The position numbers were made by a program, and so were the translations under genes. A DNA stretch of 5,155 nucleotides from Gammaproteobacteria bacterium (GTDB lineage: Bacteria > Pseudomonadota > Gammaproteobacteria > HK1), in the NCBI GenBank assembly GCA_020444775.1, contig JAGRHX010000284.1, positions 1 to 5,155 on the forward strand, written 5' to 3'. The notes below the pieces were generated by a model that was not told the origin of the DNA, did no database searches, and saw only the letters and a list, made by a program, of their open reading frames with translations. Shown here piece by piece: positions 1 to 5,155 of the stretch (position 1 is its first letter; each line of letters opens with the position of its first letter).

Positions 1-368
1 ACCGAGAACACGCCGCCGACGGTGCTGGAGACGACCGCCACGCCCAGCGCCCTGCCGGCCTCGCCACGTTGGGCGAGCGGAAAGCCGTCGAAGGTGGTGG
101 CGGCCGCGGCCGAGGTGCCGGGCGTGTTGATGAGGATCGCGGTGATGGAGCCGGCGAAGGTCGCGGACACGTAGATGGTCGCGAGCACGGTGATCGCATG
201 CACGGGGTCCATGGTCAGCGTGAACGGCAGCAGCAGCGCCGCGCCAGTGGTCGCGCCCAGGCCAGGCAGCACGCCGATGACCACGCCGATGATGGTGGTG
301 AGGAAGATGAGCAGCAGCAGGTAGGGGTCGAAAATCACCGATCCCATTGCCCCGAGCGCATCGAGCAT
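1..368 (-). CDS. tctA: TctA large membrane subunit of a tripartite tricarboxylate transporter (3' end outside window)
   Basis: This is the large, many-helix permease subunit of a TTT transporter. It forms the substrate path through the inner membrane and takes ligand from the periplasmic TctC protein, normally driven by an ion gradient. Reading from the ATG at 368-366 gives 122 complete codons before the window ends; full family members are about 500 residues, so about a quarter is seen. Hallmarks are visible: a hydrophobic segment near residues 16-36, then GVLPGLGATTGAALLLPFT (32-50), a second hydrophobic stretch (about 58-80), and NTPGTSAAAATTFDGFPLAQ (81-100) followed by RGEAGRALG. The glycine-rich PGLG and NTPGT segments are characteristic of TctA. 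The start is supported by GGGAGA seven bases upstream. It lies 27 bp behind tctB and is surely cotranscribed with it. The truncation is only the window edge. Confidence 0.95.
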   Translation of the reverse strand, partial: MLDALGAMGSVIFDPYLLLLIFLTTIIGVVIGVLPGLGATTGAALLLPFTLTMDPVHAITVLATIYVSATFAGSITAILINTPGTSAAAATTFDGFPLAQRGEAGRALGVAVVSSTVGGVFS

Positions 369-375
369 TGCCAGG

Positions 376-381
376 TCTCCC
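376..381 (-). promoter_or_regulatory. Ribosome binding site of tctA
   Basis: GGGAGA on the minus strand lies seven bases before the ATG at 368-366, in the 27-bp gap after tctB. It fixes the tctA start and shows that tctA has its own translation initiation signal inside the operon. Confidence 0.6.
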
Positions 382-395
382 GTTCTTGGTGTCGG

Positions 396-857
396 CTAGC
401 CGTAATACCAGTTGGTCAGGATGCCGCGTGGAAAGCGTATCTGCAGGACCTTGTCGAACAGCGCGAACACGCATAGCGGTGTGAGCAGGGCGACGCCGAG
501 TGCCACGTGCAGCCGCCGTTCACCCCAGAGCAGGCACATCGCGAACATCACCACGGCGATGCCGATGAACAGGTCCAGGTAGACGGTGAGCAGATAGAAC
601 AGCCCGAGCAGCAGCATCGTGCCCCAGGTGACGAACGGCTCGATTGGCCGCGGCTCGTGCGGTGTGCCGCGCAGCTGCCAGATCAACAGTCCCAGCAGCA
701 GCAGGTTCAGCACCATTAGGAAGATGGGGAAGGGACGCGGCTGCATGCCGTCGCCGACTATCATCGGCGGCGAGGTGTCCAGTTGCAGGGATGCCCAGAT
801 CACCACGAGCGAGAACGCGGCAATGATGCCGGGAACGATGTACTTGCTGGCTTTCAT
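396..857 (-). CDS. tctB: TctB small membrane subunit of a tripartite tricarboxylate transporter
   Basis: This is the small integral membrane subunit that accompanies TctA in TTT transporters. Its exact role is not settled, but it is needed for transport in studied systems. The product is 153 residues, normal for the family. Hydrophobic segments lie at about residues 6-25, 43-62, 77-111 (probably two helices) and 116-135. Family-like features are the loop GDGMQPRPFPIFL (35-47) after the first helix and the C-terminal FDKVLQIRFPRGIL (134-147), resembling the usual short motif ending in PxG. The ATG at 857-855 is the natural start because the first helix follows at once; the ribosome binding site is weak (CGGGGCTCC). 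It sits between tctC and tctA, 113 bp after tctC, and a strong hairpin in that gap probably lowers its expression relative to tctC. Sequence conservation in this family is low, so the call rests on topology plus position. Confidence 0.92.
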   Translation of the reverse strand: MKASKYIVPGIIAAFSLVVIWASLQLDTSPPMIVGDGMQPRPFPIFLMVLNLLLLGLLIWQLRGTPHEPRPIEPFVTWGTMLLLGLFYLLTVYLDLFIGIAVVMFAMCLLWGERRLHVALGVALLTPLCVFALFDKVLQIRFPRGILTNWYYG

Positions 858-930
858 GGAGCCCCGGTGGAAGCGATGGAAGTCGTTGCGTCGGTCGAGG
901 TCGATGCGGTCGACGGGGGGCGAATGCGTG

Positions 931-961
931 CCCGGCGCGGGGCCGAACGCCCCGCGCCGGG
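931..961 (-). repeat. Perfect GC hairpin between tctC and tctB
   Basis: A 13-bp perfect inverted repeat (931-943 and 949-961) flanks a five-base loop (CGAAC as read on the plus strand). All stem pairs are G-C. On the transcribed strand it begins 9 bases after the tctC stop codon. No T-run follows, so it is not a canonical intrinsic terminator. The likely role, by analogy with other binding-protein transport operons, is to protect the 3' end of tctC mRNA or to attenuate read-through, so that more binding protein than permease is made. The structure is seen directly; the function is inferred. Confidence 0.7.
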
Positions 962-970
962 TCGTGCCTG

Positions 971-1948
971 CTACTTGACCAACCCCATCTCCTTCAGGGC
1001 TGGACCGAACTCGTCGACCATCGCCTTGATCTGCTCGCCCCAGGGGCCCGACGGCATCGGCGAGCTCGAGTCCAGACCCGAGTTGGTCAGATAGGCCTGA
1101 TACATCGAGTGCTCCATCGACTTCATGATGCCAGCCTCGAGCTCGGCCCGACGGGCTTCATCGACGCCCGCGTGGGTCACGAAGCCGCGCGTGGTGGACA
1201 GCACCAGATTGATGCCGAGCTCCTTGGCTGTCTTGGCATTCGGGATCGGATCCATACGAGATTCGCCAAGGATGACCAGCGGGCAGATGTCTCCGGCCTC
1301 GACCGGCGCCGCCGCCTCGGAGAGATTCAGGGTGCCGACGTCGACCGCGCCGGCGACCAGCTGGGTCGCGAGCTCGCCACCGCCCTTGAAGGCGATGTAG
1401 GTCGGCATGGGCTGGCCGAGACGCTTCGCCCACAAGAACACCGTGATGTGATCGATGGTGCCGGTCTGGGTGCCGCCGAACTTCAGCTTGTCGCCGTTCT
1501 TCATGCCGGCAACGAAGTCTTCCGGCGTCTTGTACGGGCTGGTCTTGCAGTTGACCATCAGGATCTGCGGATCGTTGGTGCCACGCGCGAGTGGCGCCAT
1601 GTCCTCGATTTTGAGCTGGGTCTTGCCCATGCCCATGGTGATCGCGTGACCCACCGTGAAGGTCATGATGGTGTTGCCGTCGGCCGGCCGGGAGGCGAAG
1701 TAGTTCATCGCCGCCGCGCCACCGCCGCCGCGCTTGTTGACCACGACCATGTCCTGCTTGAGCTCGCGTCGCGCGCGCAGCATCATCATCCGCGAATTGA
1801 CATCGGTGCCGCCGCCGGCGCCCGCGTGTGTGATCACCTCGATCGCGGGCTTGTCCTGGGCCTGCACGGGTGCCGTGAGCAGCACGGCGGCGCATGCGAG
1901 CGCGATGACGCTCCAGCCGGCCCTGAGCCGACCCTCGTTGTGTTTCAT
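971..1948 (-). CDS. tctC: TctC/Bug-type periplasmic substrate-binding protein of a TTT transporter
   Basis: This is the extracytoplasmic solute receptor that binds an organic acid in the periplasm and passes it to TctA/TctB. The product is 325 residues, the usual family length. A Sec signal peptide is clear: KHNEGRLR, a hydrophobic core (about 12-26), and a probable cleavage after VQA (residue 30) before QDKP. The mature protein begins with a beta-strand and the glycine loop HAGAGGGTDVNSR (41-53), followed by VVVNKRGGGGAAAMNYFASR (68-87) and PADGNT (88-93); these match the first ligand loop and the (P)ADG motif of Bug proteins. Further on, FKGGGELATQLVAGAVDVG (187-205) is the second family block. 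Two mature-domain cysteines (134 and 222) are present. The ATG is supported by GAGAGGAG ten bases upstream. It is first in the tctCBA operon. Bug ligands vary widely (carboxylates, amino acids, aromatic acids), so the substrate cannot be named from sequence. Confidence 0.95.
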   Translation of the reverse strand: MKHNEGRLRAGWSVIALACAAVLLTAPVQAQDKPAIEVITHAGAGGGTDVNSRMMMLRARRELKQDMVVVNKRGGGGAAAMNYFASRPADGNTIMTFTVGHAITMGMGKTQLKIEDMAPLARGTNDPQILMVNCKTSPYKTPEDFVAGMKNGDKLKFGGTQTGTIDHITVFLWAKRLGQPMPTYIAFKGGGELATQLVAGAVDVGTLNLSEAAAPVEAGDICPLVILGESRMDPIPNAKTAKELGINLVLSTTRGFVTHAGVDEARRAELEAGIMKSMEHSMYQAYLTNSGLDSSSPMPSGPWGEQIKAMVDEFGPALKEMGLVK

Positions 1949-1958
1949 TCTCCAGATA

Positions 1959-1966
1959 CTCCTCTC
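1959..1966 (-). promoter_or_regulatory. Ribosome binding site of tctC
   Basis: GAGAGGAG on the minus strand, ten bases before the tctC ATG, is the strongest Shine-Dalgarno sequence in the window. It fits the high expression expected of a binding protein. Confidence 0.65.
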
Positions 1967-2138
1967 TTGGTGGGCCCGGGCTGGTTCCGGGCGTCTTCAG
2001 GCAACGCCAGCGCTTGCCGCTATTGCGCGTGTATGAGTCGAACCCGAACGCCGGCTGCATCGCGAGCGGGCGTCGGCCGCGCCGGCGCGGCGAGCGGTTG
2101 GGGAACAGGGGGCGTCATGCCGGGTCCCGGGCTGTTGC

Positions 2139-2183
2139 ACCGGCCCGTTCTGTGGGGCGTTTCCGCTGTGGGACGGGCCCGGT
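2139..2183. repeat. Imperfect inverted repeat, possible stem-loop
   Basis: ACCGGCCCGT (2139-2148) pairs with ACGGGCCCGGT (2173-2183) with a single bulged base, enclosing a 24-base loop that contains CTGTGGG twice. It lies about 190 bases beyond the DUF362 stop on the transcribed strand. It could mark a transcript end or a leader structure for tctC. There is no T-run, so an intrinsic terminator is not supported. Confidence 0.35.
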
Positions 2184-2274
2184 TCGACGGGCCATCGACA
2201 TCGCCCGACAGACACTGCTCGAACAGCGTCACGCGGGACGACTGGCCGCATCGGACGCCGGCCCGCGCATCCGT

Positions 2275-2328
2275 GTAGCCACTACCGTAGCCCTACCGAG
2301 TACCAGCACCGCTACCCGATGCTACCCG
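2275..2328. promoter_or_regulatory. Cluster of GTAG/CTAC repeats, candidate operator upstream of tctC
   Basis: CTACC occurs at 2282, 2293, 2312 and 2322, spaced 11, 19 and 10 bases, so the copies fall near the same face of the helix. The first copies form overlapping palindromes: GTAGCCACTAC (2275-2285), CTACCGTAG (2282-2290) and GTAGCCCTAC (2287-2296). The last two are a near-perfect 10-bp tandem, GCTACCCGAT/GCTACCCGGC (2311-2330). Such phased repeats in a gap between two transcription units resemble regulator binding sites. No regulator gene is in the window, so the role is inferred. Confidence 0.35.
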
Positions 2329-2374
2329 GCCGAACACCCGGGCATCAAGGGCGGACGCGATGCGTCACTGGCAT

Positions 2375-3376
2375 TCAGTGTCCCTGCAGACGATAGCGGA
2401 TGGTGCGATACCCCGAACGGGCGATCGCCCAGGGGCTGAAGCTGATGTGGACCAGCGGCGCGTGGCGGAAGTCTCGCGCGGCTTGGAAGCCTTCGGCGGT
2501 GGTAATGGACTCGGTCGTGGCGCGTAAGGCATCACGCTCGCCTTGATCCAATGCCCGGAACAGCGGTGTGTCCTCGGGCGCCAGGCCGATGAGACGGCAC
2601 AGCAGCCAGTCATGCTCGAGGTTGTCGTCGGCGACGATGAGCCTGCCCAGCGGATAGCTCTGACCGCCACGCGGACCACGCACATGCATCGCCTCGATAC
2701 CATCGCCGATGTGCAGGCTGCAGGCAGTCTGGGCCGCGGTGGCGATGATCATGCGGGCGAAACGCACAGGATCGTTGCCACAGAGATTGTGACGGATGAA
2801 CTTGCGCTTGCCGACCACGCAGCCATATAGATTCTTGGTCGCGCCGGTGAAGGTGAACTGCTGATGGGTCTTGACCTTGGGCAGATTGACGATCGTGTCC
2901 CATTGGCCGAGCTCGGCGGCCACGGTCAGACGCCGAAAGCGACGGTCGTCCTCCACGCCGGCGTGGGCGCGTGGCTGCCTGAACTCCACCACGCTGATGC
3001 CGAGGGCCAGGCATTCCTCGAGCACCCCGTGCGCGGCGAGGGCGCGCGCGCACGAGCCGAATGCCGGCGATTCCCCGATACCGACCCTGAATCCACGCGC
3101 CAGCAACAGCTCGGCGATCGCCATGTACAGCTCAGGATGGGTGGTGGAGGCGTCGGAGCGCGGCGCCGGCATCACGAAATTGGGTTTCAACAACACCGAC
3201 GGTGTCTGGCGCGGACCACCGCGGAGCAGCGGCGTGTCGGCCAGAGCCGTCTCGAGCAGAGCCTTGATGGCCTCGCGGTTGTAGCTGTGGTGTTCGAGTA
3301 GACGCAGCATCGTGGATGCATCCGTGGACAGTGGTCGATGTCGTGCACCGCTGAGCTGGCGATCCGGGGTGGCCAT
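2375..3376 (-). CDS. DUF362 domain-containing protein without a ferredoxin domain
   Basis: The product (333 residues from the ATG at 3376) is a DUF362-family protein of unknown biochemical function. The domain spans nearly the whole chain: VLLKPNFV (61-68), TTHPEL (78-83), GFRVGIGESPAF (95-106), NLPKVKTH (164-171), TGATKNLYGCVVGKRK (177-192), and GDGIEAMHVRGPRGG (224-238). These KPN, ThPE, GdSPa, PKxKTH, KNxxG and DG/GP blocks are the family signature. Many relatives carry a 4Fe-4S ferredoxin module at the C-terminus; here there is no CxxCxxC motif and six scattered cysteines. No signal peptide or membrane segment is seen, so it is probably cytoplasmic. It follows the complete paralogue gene by 49 bp and is likely in the same transcript. 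The start is uncertain: the family-like region begins only at the ATG at 3310 (MLRLLEHHSYN), neither start has a clear ribosome binding site, and the 3376 ATG lies inside a 13-bp duplication. Confidence 0.88.
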   Translation of the reverse strand: MATPDRQLSGARHRPLSTDASTMLRLLEHHSYNREAIKALLETALADTPLLRGGPRQTPSVLLKPNFVMPAPRSDASTTHPELYMAIAELLLARGFRVGIGESPAFGSCARALAAHGVLEECLALGISVVEFRQPRAHAGVEDDRRFRRLTVAAELGQWDTIVNLPKVKTHQQFTFTGATKNLYGCVVGKRKFIRHNLCGNDPVRFARMIIATAAQTACSLHIGDGIEAMHVRGPRGGQSYPLGRLIVADDNLEHDWLLCRLIGLAPEDTPLFRALDQGERDALRATTESITTAEGFQAARDFRHAPLVHISFSPWAIARSGYRTIRYRLQGH

Positions 3377-3386
3377 CCGGGGTGGC
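3361..3386. repeat. Two tandem copies of a 13-bp unit over the DUF362 start
   Basis: GATCCGGGGTGGC (3361-3373) is followed directly by CATCCGGGGTGGC (3374-3386), differing only in the first base. The second copy holds the ATG complement, so the annotated first codons of the DUF362 gene (MATPD) and the bases just before them are copies of each other. This looks like a slippage duplication and makes the upstream start less certain. Confidence 0.7.
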
Positions 3387-3425
3387 GATCCCGGAACTGC
3401 TGATCGATATCGGGCCGGATGTGGG

Positions 3426-4484
3426 TCAGGGCTGCACGAGCGCCGTGCTCACCGCCAGCGTGCCGCCGCCCCAGGGCGGTAGATAGGTCATCTTAACCCC
3501 GGTGCCGCCGGTCACGATGATATGGATGTCGGGCGCATCGTGCGCGACTTGAGTGGAGGCGGCCGGCATCTCGATGACCGCGGTCAGCGCCTGCAGTCGC
3601 TGGGTGGAGCGCTCCAGCAGCCAGCCCTGGCAGCGTTGTAGCGACCAACCGTGCGTGCTCAGCACCCGCGCCAGCTCCGGTGGGACGAGCAGATACTGCT
3701 CGTGGGCTTGCGGCCGGCGCGCCGCGCCACCGGTCAGATAGCAGGCTGCCATCGCCGTGGCAGCCGGGTCGAGGATGCTCTCCGGCGTCGCCCCGCCCTC
3801 GATCGGCAGCACCTCGACCGTCCCCGAGGTGCCGAGCACGGTCACCACCTCGGCATCGGGCTCGAAGCCGCGCCGCACGTGCAACGGCGGCAGCAGATCC
3901 TCGTCGTTCTCGCCAAAGCAGATGCCGATCTTTCCGGGCTGCCCCATCGTCGCCATGTCGCCGATACCGGGCCGGGCTCCGCCGATGTTGCGGAACACCA
4001 GCGACAGCGCCCGACCGATGCTCGCGTTGACCCGGTGACCCGGACCCAGGCAGTTGCCGCCAGCATTCACACCCAGGCGTCGGGCCAGCGGATTGTGCAC
4101 GCACAGCGTGGCGGTAGGCGTGCCGGTGGTGGTGAGGATGCCGAGCAGGTTGAAGGCCGGCTCCGCGCAGGCGTGGGCAGCGCTCAGCACTACCGGCAGC
4201 GCCGCGGGCTCACAGCCGGCCAACACGCACTGATAGGCGACCGCCGCCGCGGTCAATGGCGCGTAGGTGGGCGCCAGCATGGCATGCTCATGGGCCGGAT
4301 CCCGGACCGTGGCCAGCATCGCGCCCAGCCGTGAGCGGGTTGGTGGCAGCTGTGGCAGTCCGTCGGCCAGCGCGTGCTCGTCGAGCACCGCGTAGGCCTG
4401 CTCGAGACCGACGTCGTCGTCGAGCACCGGCAGATCGCCGAACAAGGTCTGCATCGGGTCCGCGCTACGCGGGGAGGGGCTCAT
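3426..4484 (-). CDS. Conserved protein of uncharacterised DGLP-x-PPT / GGxG family, complete paralogue
   Basis: I recognise the pattern of this protein from many uncharacterised bacterial proteins but know of no demonstrated function. From the ATG at 4484 it has 352 residues, with no signal peptide or clear membrane helix, so cytoplasmic. Conserved-looking blocks in order: DGLPQLPPT (41-49), AGCEPAALPVVL (89-100), FNLLGILTTTG (111-121), NPLARRLGVNAGGNCLGPG (131-149) with NASIGRAL (153-160), NIGGARPGIGDMATMGQPGK (166-185), ICFGEN (188-193 region), LHVRRGF (201-207), and the C-terminal IHIIVTGGTGVKMTYLPPWG (320-339). Its last ~150 residues align with the product of the gene just upstream, so the two are tandem paralogues. 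The start is ambiguous: a TTG at 4514 and an ATG at 4454 are in frame; 4484 is preferred because a small upstream frame ends there with an ATGA overlap and the extra TTG-led residues are arginine-rich. Glycine-rich turns and eight cysteines (such as 145 and 189) may bind a ligand or cofactor, but this is a guess. Confidence 0.75.
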   Translation of the reverse strand: MSPSPRSADPMQTLFGDLPVLDDDVGLEQAYAVLDEHALADGLPQLPPTRSRLGAMLATVRDPAHEHAMLAPTYAPLTAAAVAYQCVLAGCEPAALPVVLSAAHACAEPAFNLLGILTTTGTPTATLCVHNPLARRLGVNAGGNCLGPGHRVNASIGRALSLVFRNIGGARPGIGDMATMGQPGKIGICFGENDEDLLPPLHVRRGFEPDAEVVTVLGTSGTVEVLPIEGGATPESILDPAATAMAACYLTGGAARRPQAHEQYLLVPPELARVLSTHGWSLQRCQGWLLERSTQRLQALTAVIEMPAASTQVAHDAPDIHIIVTGGTGVKMTYLPPWGGGTLAVSTALVQP

Positions 4485-4597
4485 GGTCGTGCGGCGAGGG
4501 CGCTCGCCCCGCAATCGTCGCGCCCGTCGAGTACGCCGCTACTCATGTGCTGGTCCGCATTGAGCTCGCCCAAGATTCGCCTCCCGCTGGCCCTCAT
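4481..4597 (-). other. Possible 38-codon leader ORF overlapping the next start (ATGA)
   Basis: An ATG at 4597-4595 opens a 38-codon frame (beginning MRASGRRILGEL, ending ALAARP) whose TGA stop shares bases with the ATG at 4484 in the arrangement ATGA. AGGGG about eight bases upstream could serve as a ribosome binding site. Such overlap is typical of translational coupling and would explain why the downstream gene has no good site of its own. The peptide matches nothing I know, and a chance frame in GC-rich DNA is the main alternative. Confidence 0.2.
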
Positions 4598-4604
4598 GGT
4601 TGCA

Positions 4605-4656
4605 CCCCTGCTTGTCGCCCCTGCTTGTCGCCCCGGCTAGTAGCCCCGGCAAGTAG
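4605..4656. repeat. Four tandem 13-bp repeats in the gap between the paralogues
   Basis: Four contiguous 13-bp units: CCCCTGCTTGTCG twice (4605-4617, 4618-4630, identical), then CCCCGGCTAGTAG (4631-4643) and CCCCGGCAAGTAG (4644-4656), which differ from each other at one base. All begin CCCC and share a similar layout. They lie 28-80 bases past the stop of the upstream paralogue and before the leader of the next gene. On the transcribed strand each unit ends in GGGG, the last one supplying the AGGGG in front of the possible leader ORF. There are no spacers, so it is not a CRISPR array. The remaining 200-bp gap shows no promoter or terminator that I can support. Confidence 0.75.
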
Positions 4657-4684
4657 CCATGGGGCCGCGCCGTGCCGACGCGGG

Positions 4685-5155
4685 TCAGGGCACACGCAGC
4701 GAGCAGACCGCGGTCCCGCCAAAGGACGGGATGAACGCAGAGTGCTTGCCCGCTCCGCCAGCCACCACCACGTGGATGTCCTGGGCGGATGGTGACACCG
4801 GATAGTGGTCGTCGACCGGATGGATGTCCATGCCGGTGTAGCTTGCCTGATTCTCCAGAGATACACGCGACACGTGCACCATGGAGCGACGGTACACCTC
4901 GTGCTGGATGTCCTCGATGCCGAGCCCGTCGCGCGCCAGGGTTTCGGCGTGCTCCGGGCCGAGCACCAGGAAGTACGGGCCATGGCCGTAGATGGTGTTC
5001 GCGCCCGGCTGCGAGATGGTGCCGGCGATGGTGGTCAGGATGCCTTCCGCCGTGGTGCTGGCGTGGTCGTTGATGTTGTGGGGTGCCTCGCCGGCCATCA
5101 CCGTCACCACGCTGTCACCGGCCTCGAAGCCACGCCGCACGTGATAGGGCGCCCA
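4685..5155 (-). CDS. Conserved protein of the same uncharacterised family, second paralogue (5' end outside window)
   Basis: Only the C-terminal 156 codons and the TGA stop are in the window; the frame is open to the right edge, reading WAPYHVRRGF, so the GTG at 5140 is an internal valine codon and not the start. Alignment with the complete neighbour is direct: HVRRGF at 5-10 matches LHVRRGF, and DIHVVVAGGAGKHSAFIPSF (126-145) matches IHIIVTGGTGVKMTYLPPWG. Between them are INDHASTTAEGILTTIAGT (28-46), a conserved-looking block with His and Asp that is not kept in the neighbour, and YFLVLGPEHAETLARDGLGI (61-80). By comparison with the neighbour roughly 200 residues are missing. The function is unknown. 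The gene lies 200 bp upstream of its paralogue on the same strand. Since the two have diverged strongly while staying adjacent, they may form a hetero-oligomer or do successive steps, which is inference. Confidence 0.75.
   Translation of the reverse strand, partial: WAPYHVRRGFEAGDSVVTVMAGEAPHNINDHASTTAEGILTTIAGTISQPGANTIYGHGPYFLVLGPEHAETLARDGLGIEDIQHEVYRRSMVHVSRVSLENQASYTGMDIHPVDDHYPVSPSAQDIHVVVAGGAGKHSAFIPSFGGTAVCSLRVP

Larger units (their letters stand above)
1949..2374. other. 426-bp gene-free region between the DUF362 gene and tctC; probable control region of tctCBA
   Basis: No open frame here on either strand looks like a protein: candidates are arginine- and proline-rich, overlap one another in several frames, and match no family I recognise. 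The gap is much longer than the 27-113 bp gaps inside the transporter operon, so tctCBA probably has its own promoter here. It contains a GTAG/CTAC repeat cluster (2275-2328), an imperfect long stem-loop (2139-2183), a perfect 14-bp palindrome CCGCGCCGGCGCGG (2077-2090), and the tctC ribosome binding site. I see no clear sigma-70 or sigma-54 promoter and no T-tailed terminator for the DUF362 transcript. Confidence 0.55.

Noticed and set aside
931..961. Intrinsic terminator after tctC
   Set aside because: The stem is strong but no T-run follows on the transcribed strand, and tctB/tctA downstream belong to the same operon type.
1850..1948. Lipoprotein signal in TctC (cysteine at residue 19)
   Set aside because: The residues before the cysteine (ALA) do not fit a lipobox and the cysteine lies inside the hydrophobic core; a standard signal peptidase site after residue 30 fits better.
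1960..2060. Sigma-70 or sigma-54 promoter for tctC
   Set aside because: Only poor matches with wrong spacing were found on the minus strand; not strong enough to annotate.
1997..2251. Short minus-strand frames in the gap between the DUF362 gene and tctC
   Set aside because: Several frames overlap in the same stretch, all arginine/proline-rich, with no ribosome binding site or family resemblance.
1109..2278. Long plus-strand open frame (389 codons) opposite tctC
   Set aside because: It is the antisense shadow of a clear tctC gene in GC-rich DNA; its composition is His/Arg/Gly-rich, it has no family motifs and it runs on into the non-coding gap.
3651..4334. Plus-strand open frame (227 codons) opposite the complete paralogue
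   Set aside because: Gln/Arg/His-rich sequence with no recognisable motif; the minus-strand frame has coherent conserved blocks and a paralogue.
4605..4656. CRISPR array or origin iterons
   Set aside because: Units are only 13 bp, contiguous without spacers, and there are no cas or replication genes in the window.
5138..5140. GTG as the start of the right-edge gene
   Set aside because: The frame continues to the window edge and the upstream residues WAPYH align with the paralogue, so it is an internal codon.

Overview
This GC-rich window carries six protein-coding regions, all on the minus strand, so transcription runs from the right end of the window to the left. Composition and gene content (a Bug/TctC-type periplasmic binding protein with its TctB and TctA membrane partners) suggest a GC-rich Gram-negative bacterium, most likely a proteobacterium. 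The exact lineage cannot be read from the sequence.

Right half (about 5155 to 2375): two adjacent genes whose products share a distinctive C-terminal half, so they look like tandem paralogues, followed by a DUF362-family gene. The first paralogue is cut by the right edge and only its last 156 codons are visible. The second is complete, with about 352 residues from the preferred start. They are separated by 200 bp containing four 13-bp tandem repeats and a possible 38-codon leader ORF whose stop overlaps the next start as ATGA. The DUF362 gene follows after 49 bp.

Middle (2374 to 1949): 426 bp with no convincing gene. It holds a cluster of GTAG/CTAC repeats and a large imperfect stem-loop, and probably contains the control region for the genes to its left.

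Left half (1948 to 1): a tripartite tricarboxylate transporter operon in the usual order tctC-tctB-tctA. It has a strong 13-bp GC hairpin just behind tctC, and tctA runs off the left edge.

Working model (inference): TctC captures an organic acid in the periplasm, TctA/TctB import it, and the paralogue pair with the DUF362 protein acts on it or on a derived intermediate in the cytoplasm. The substrate is unknown. The paralogue family, to my knowledge, has no established biochemical function, which makes this cluster the most interesting part of the window.
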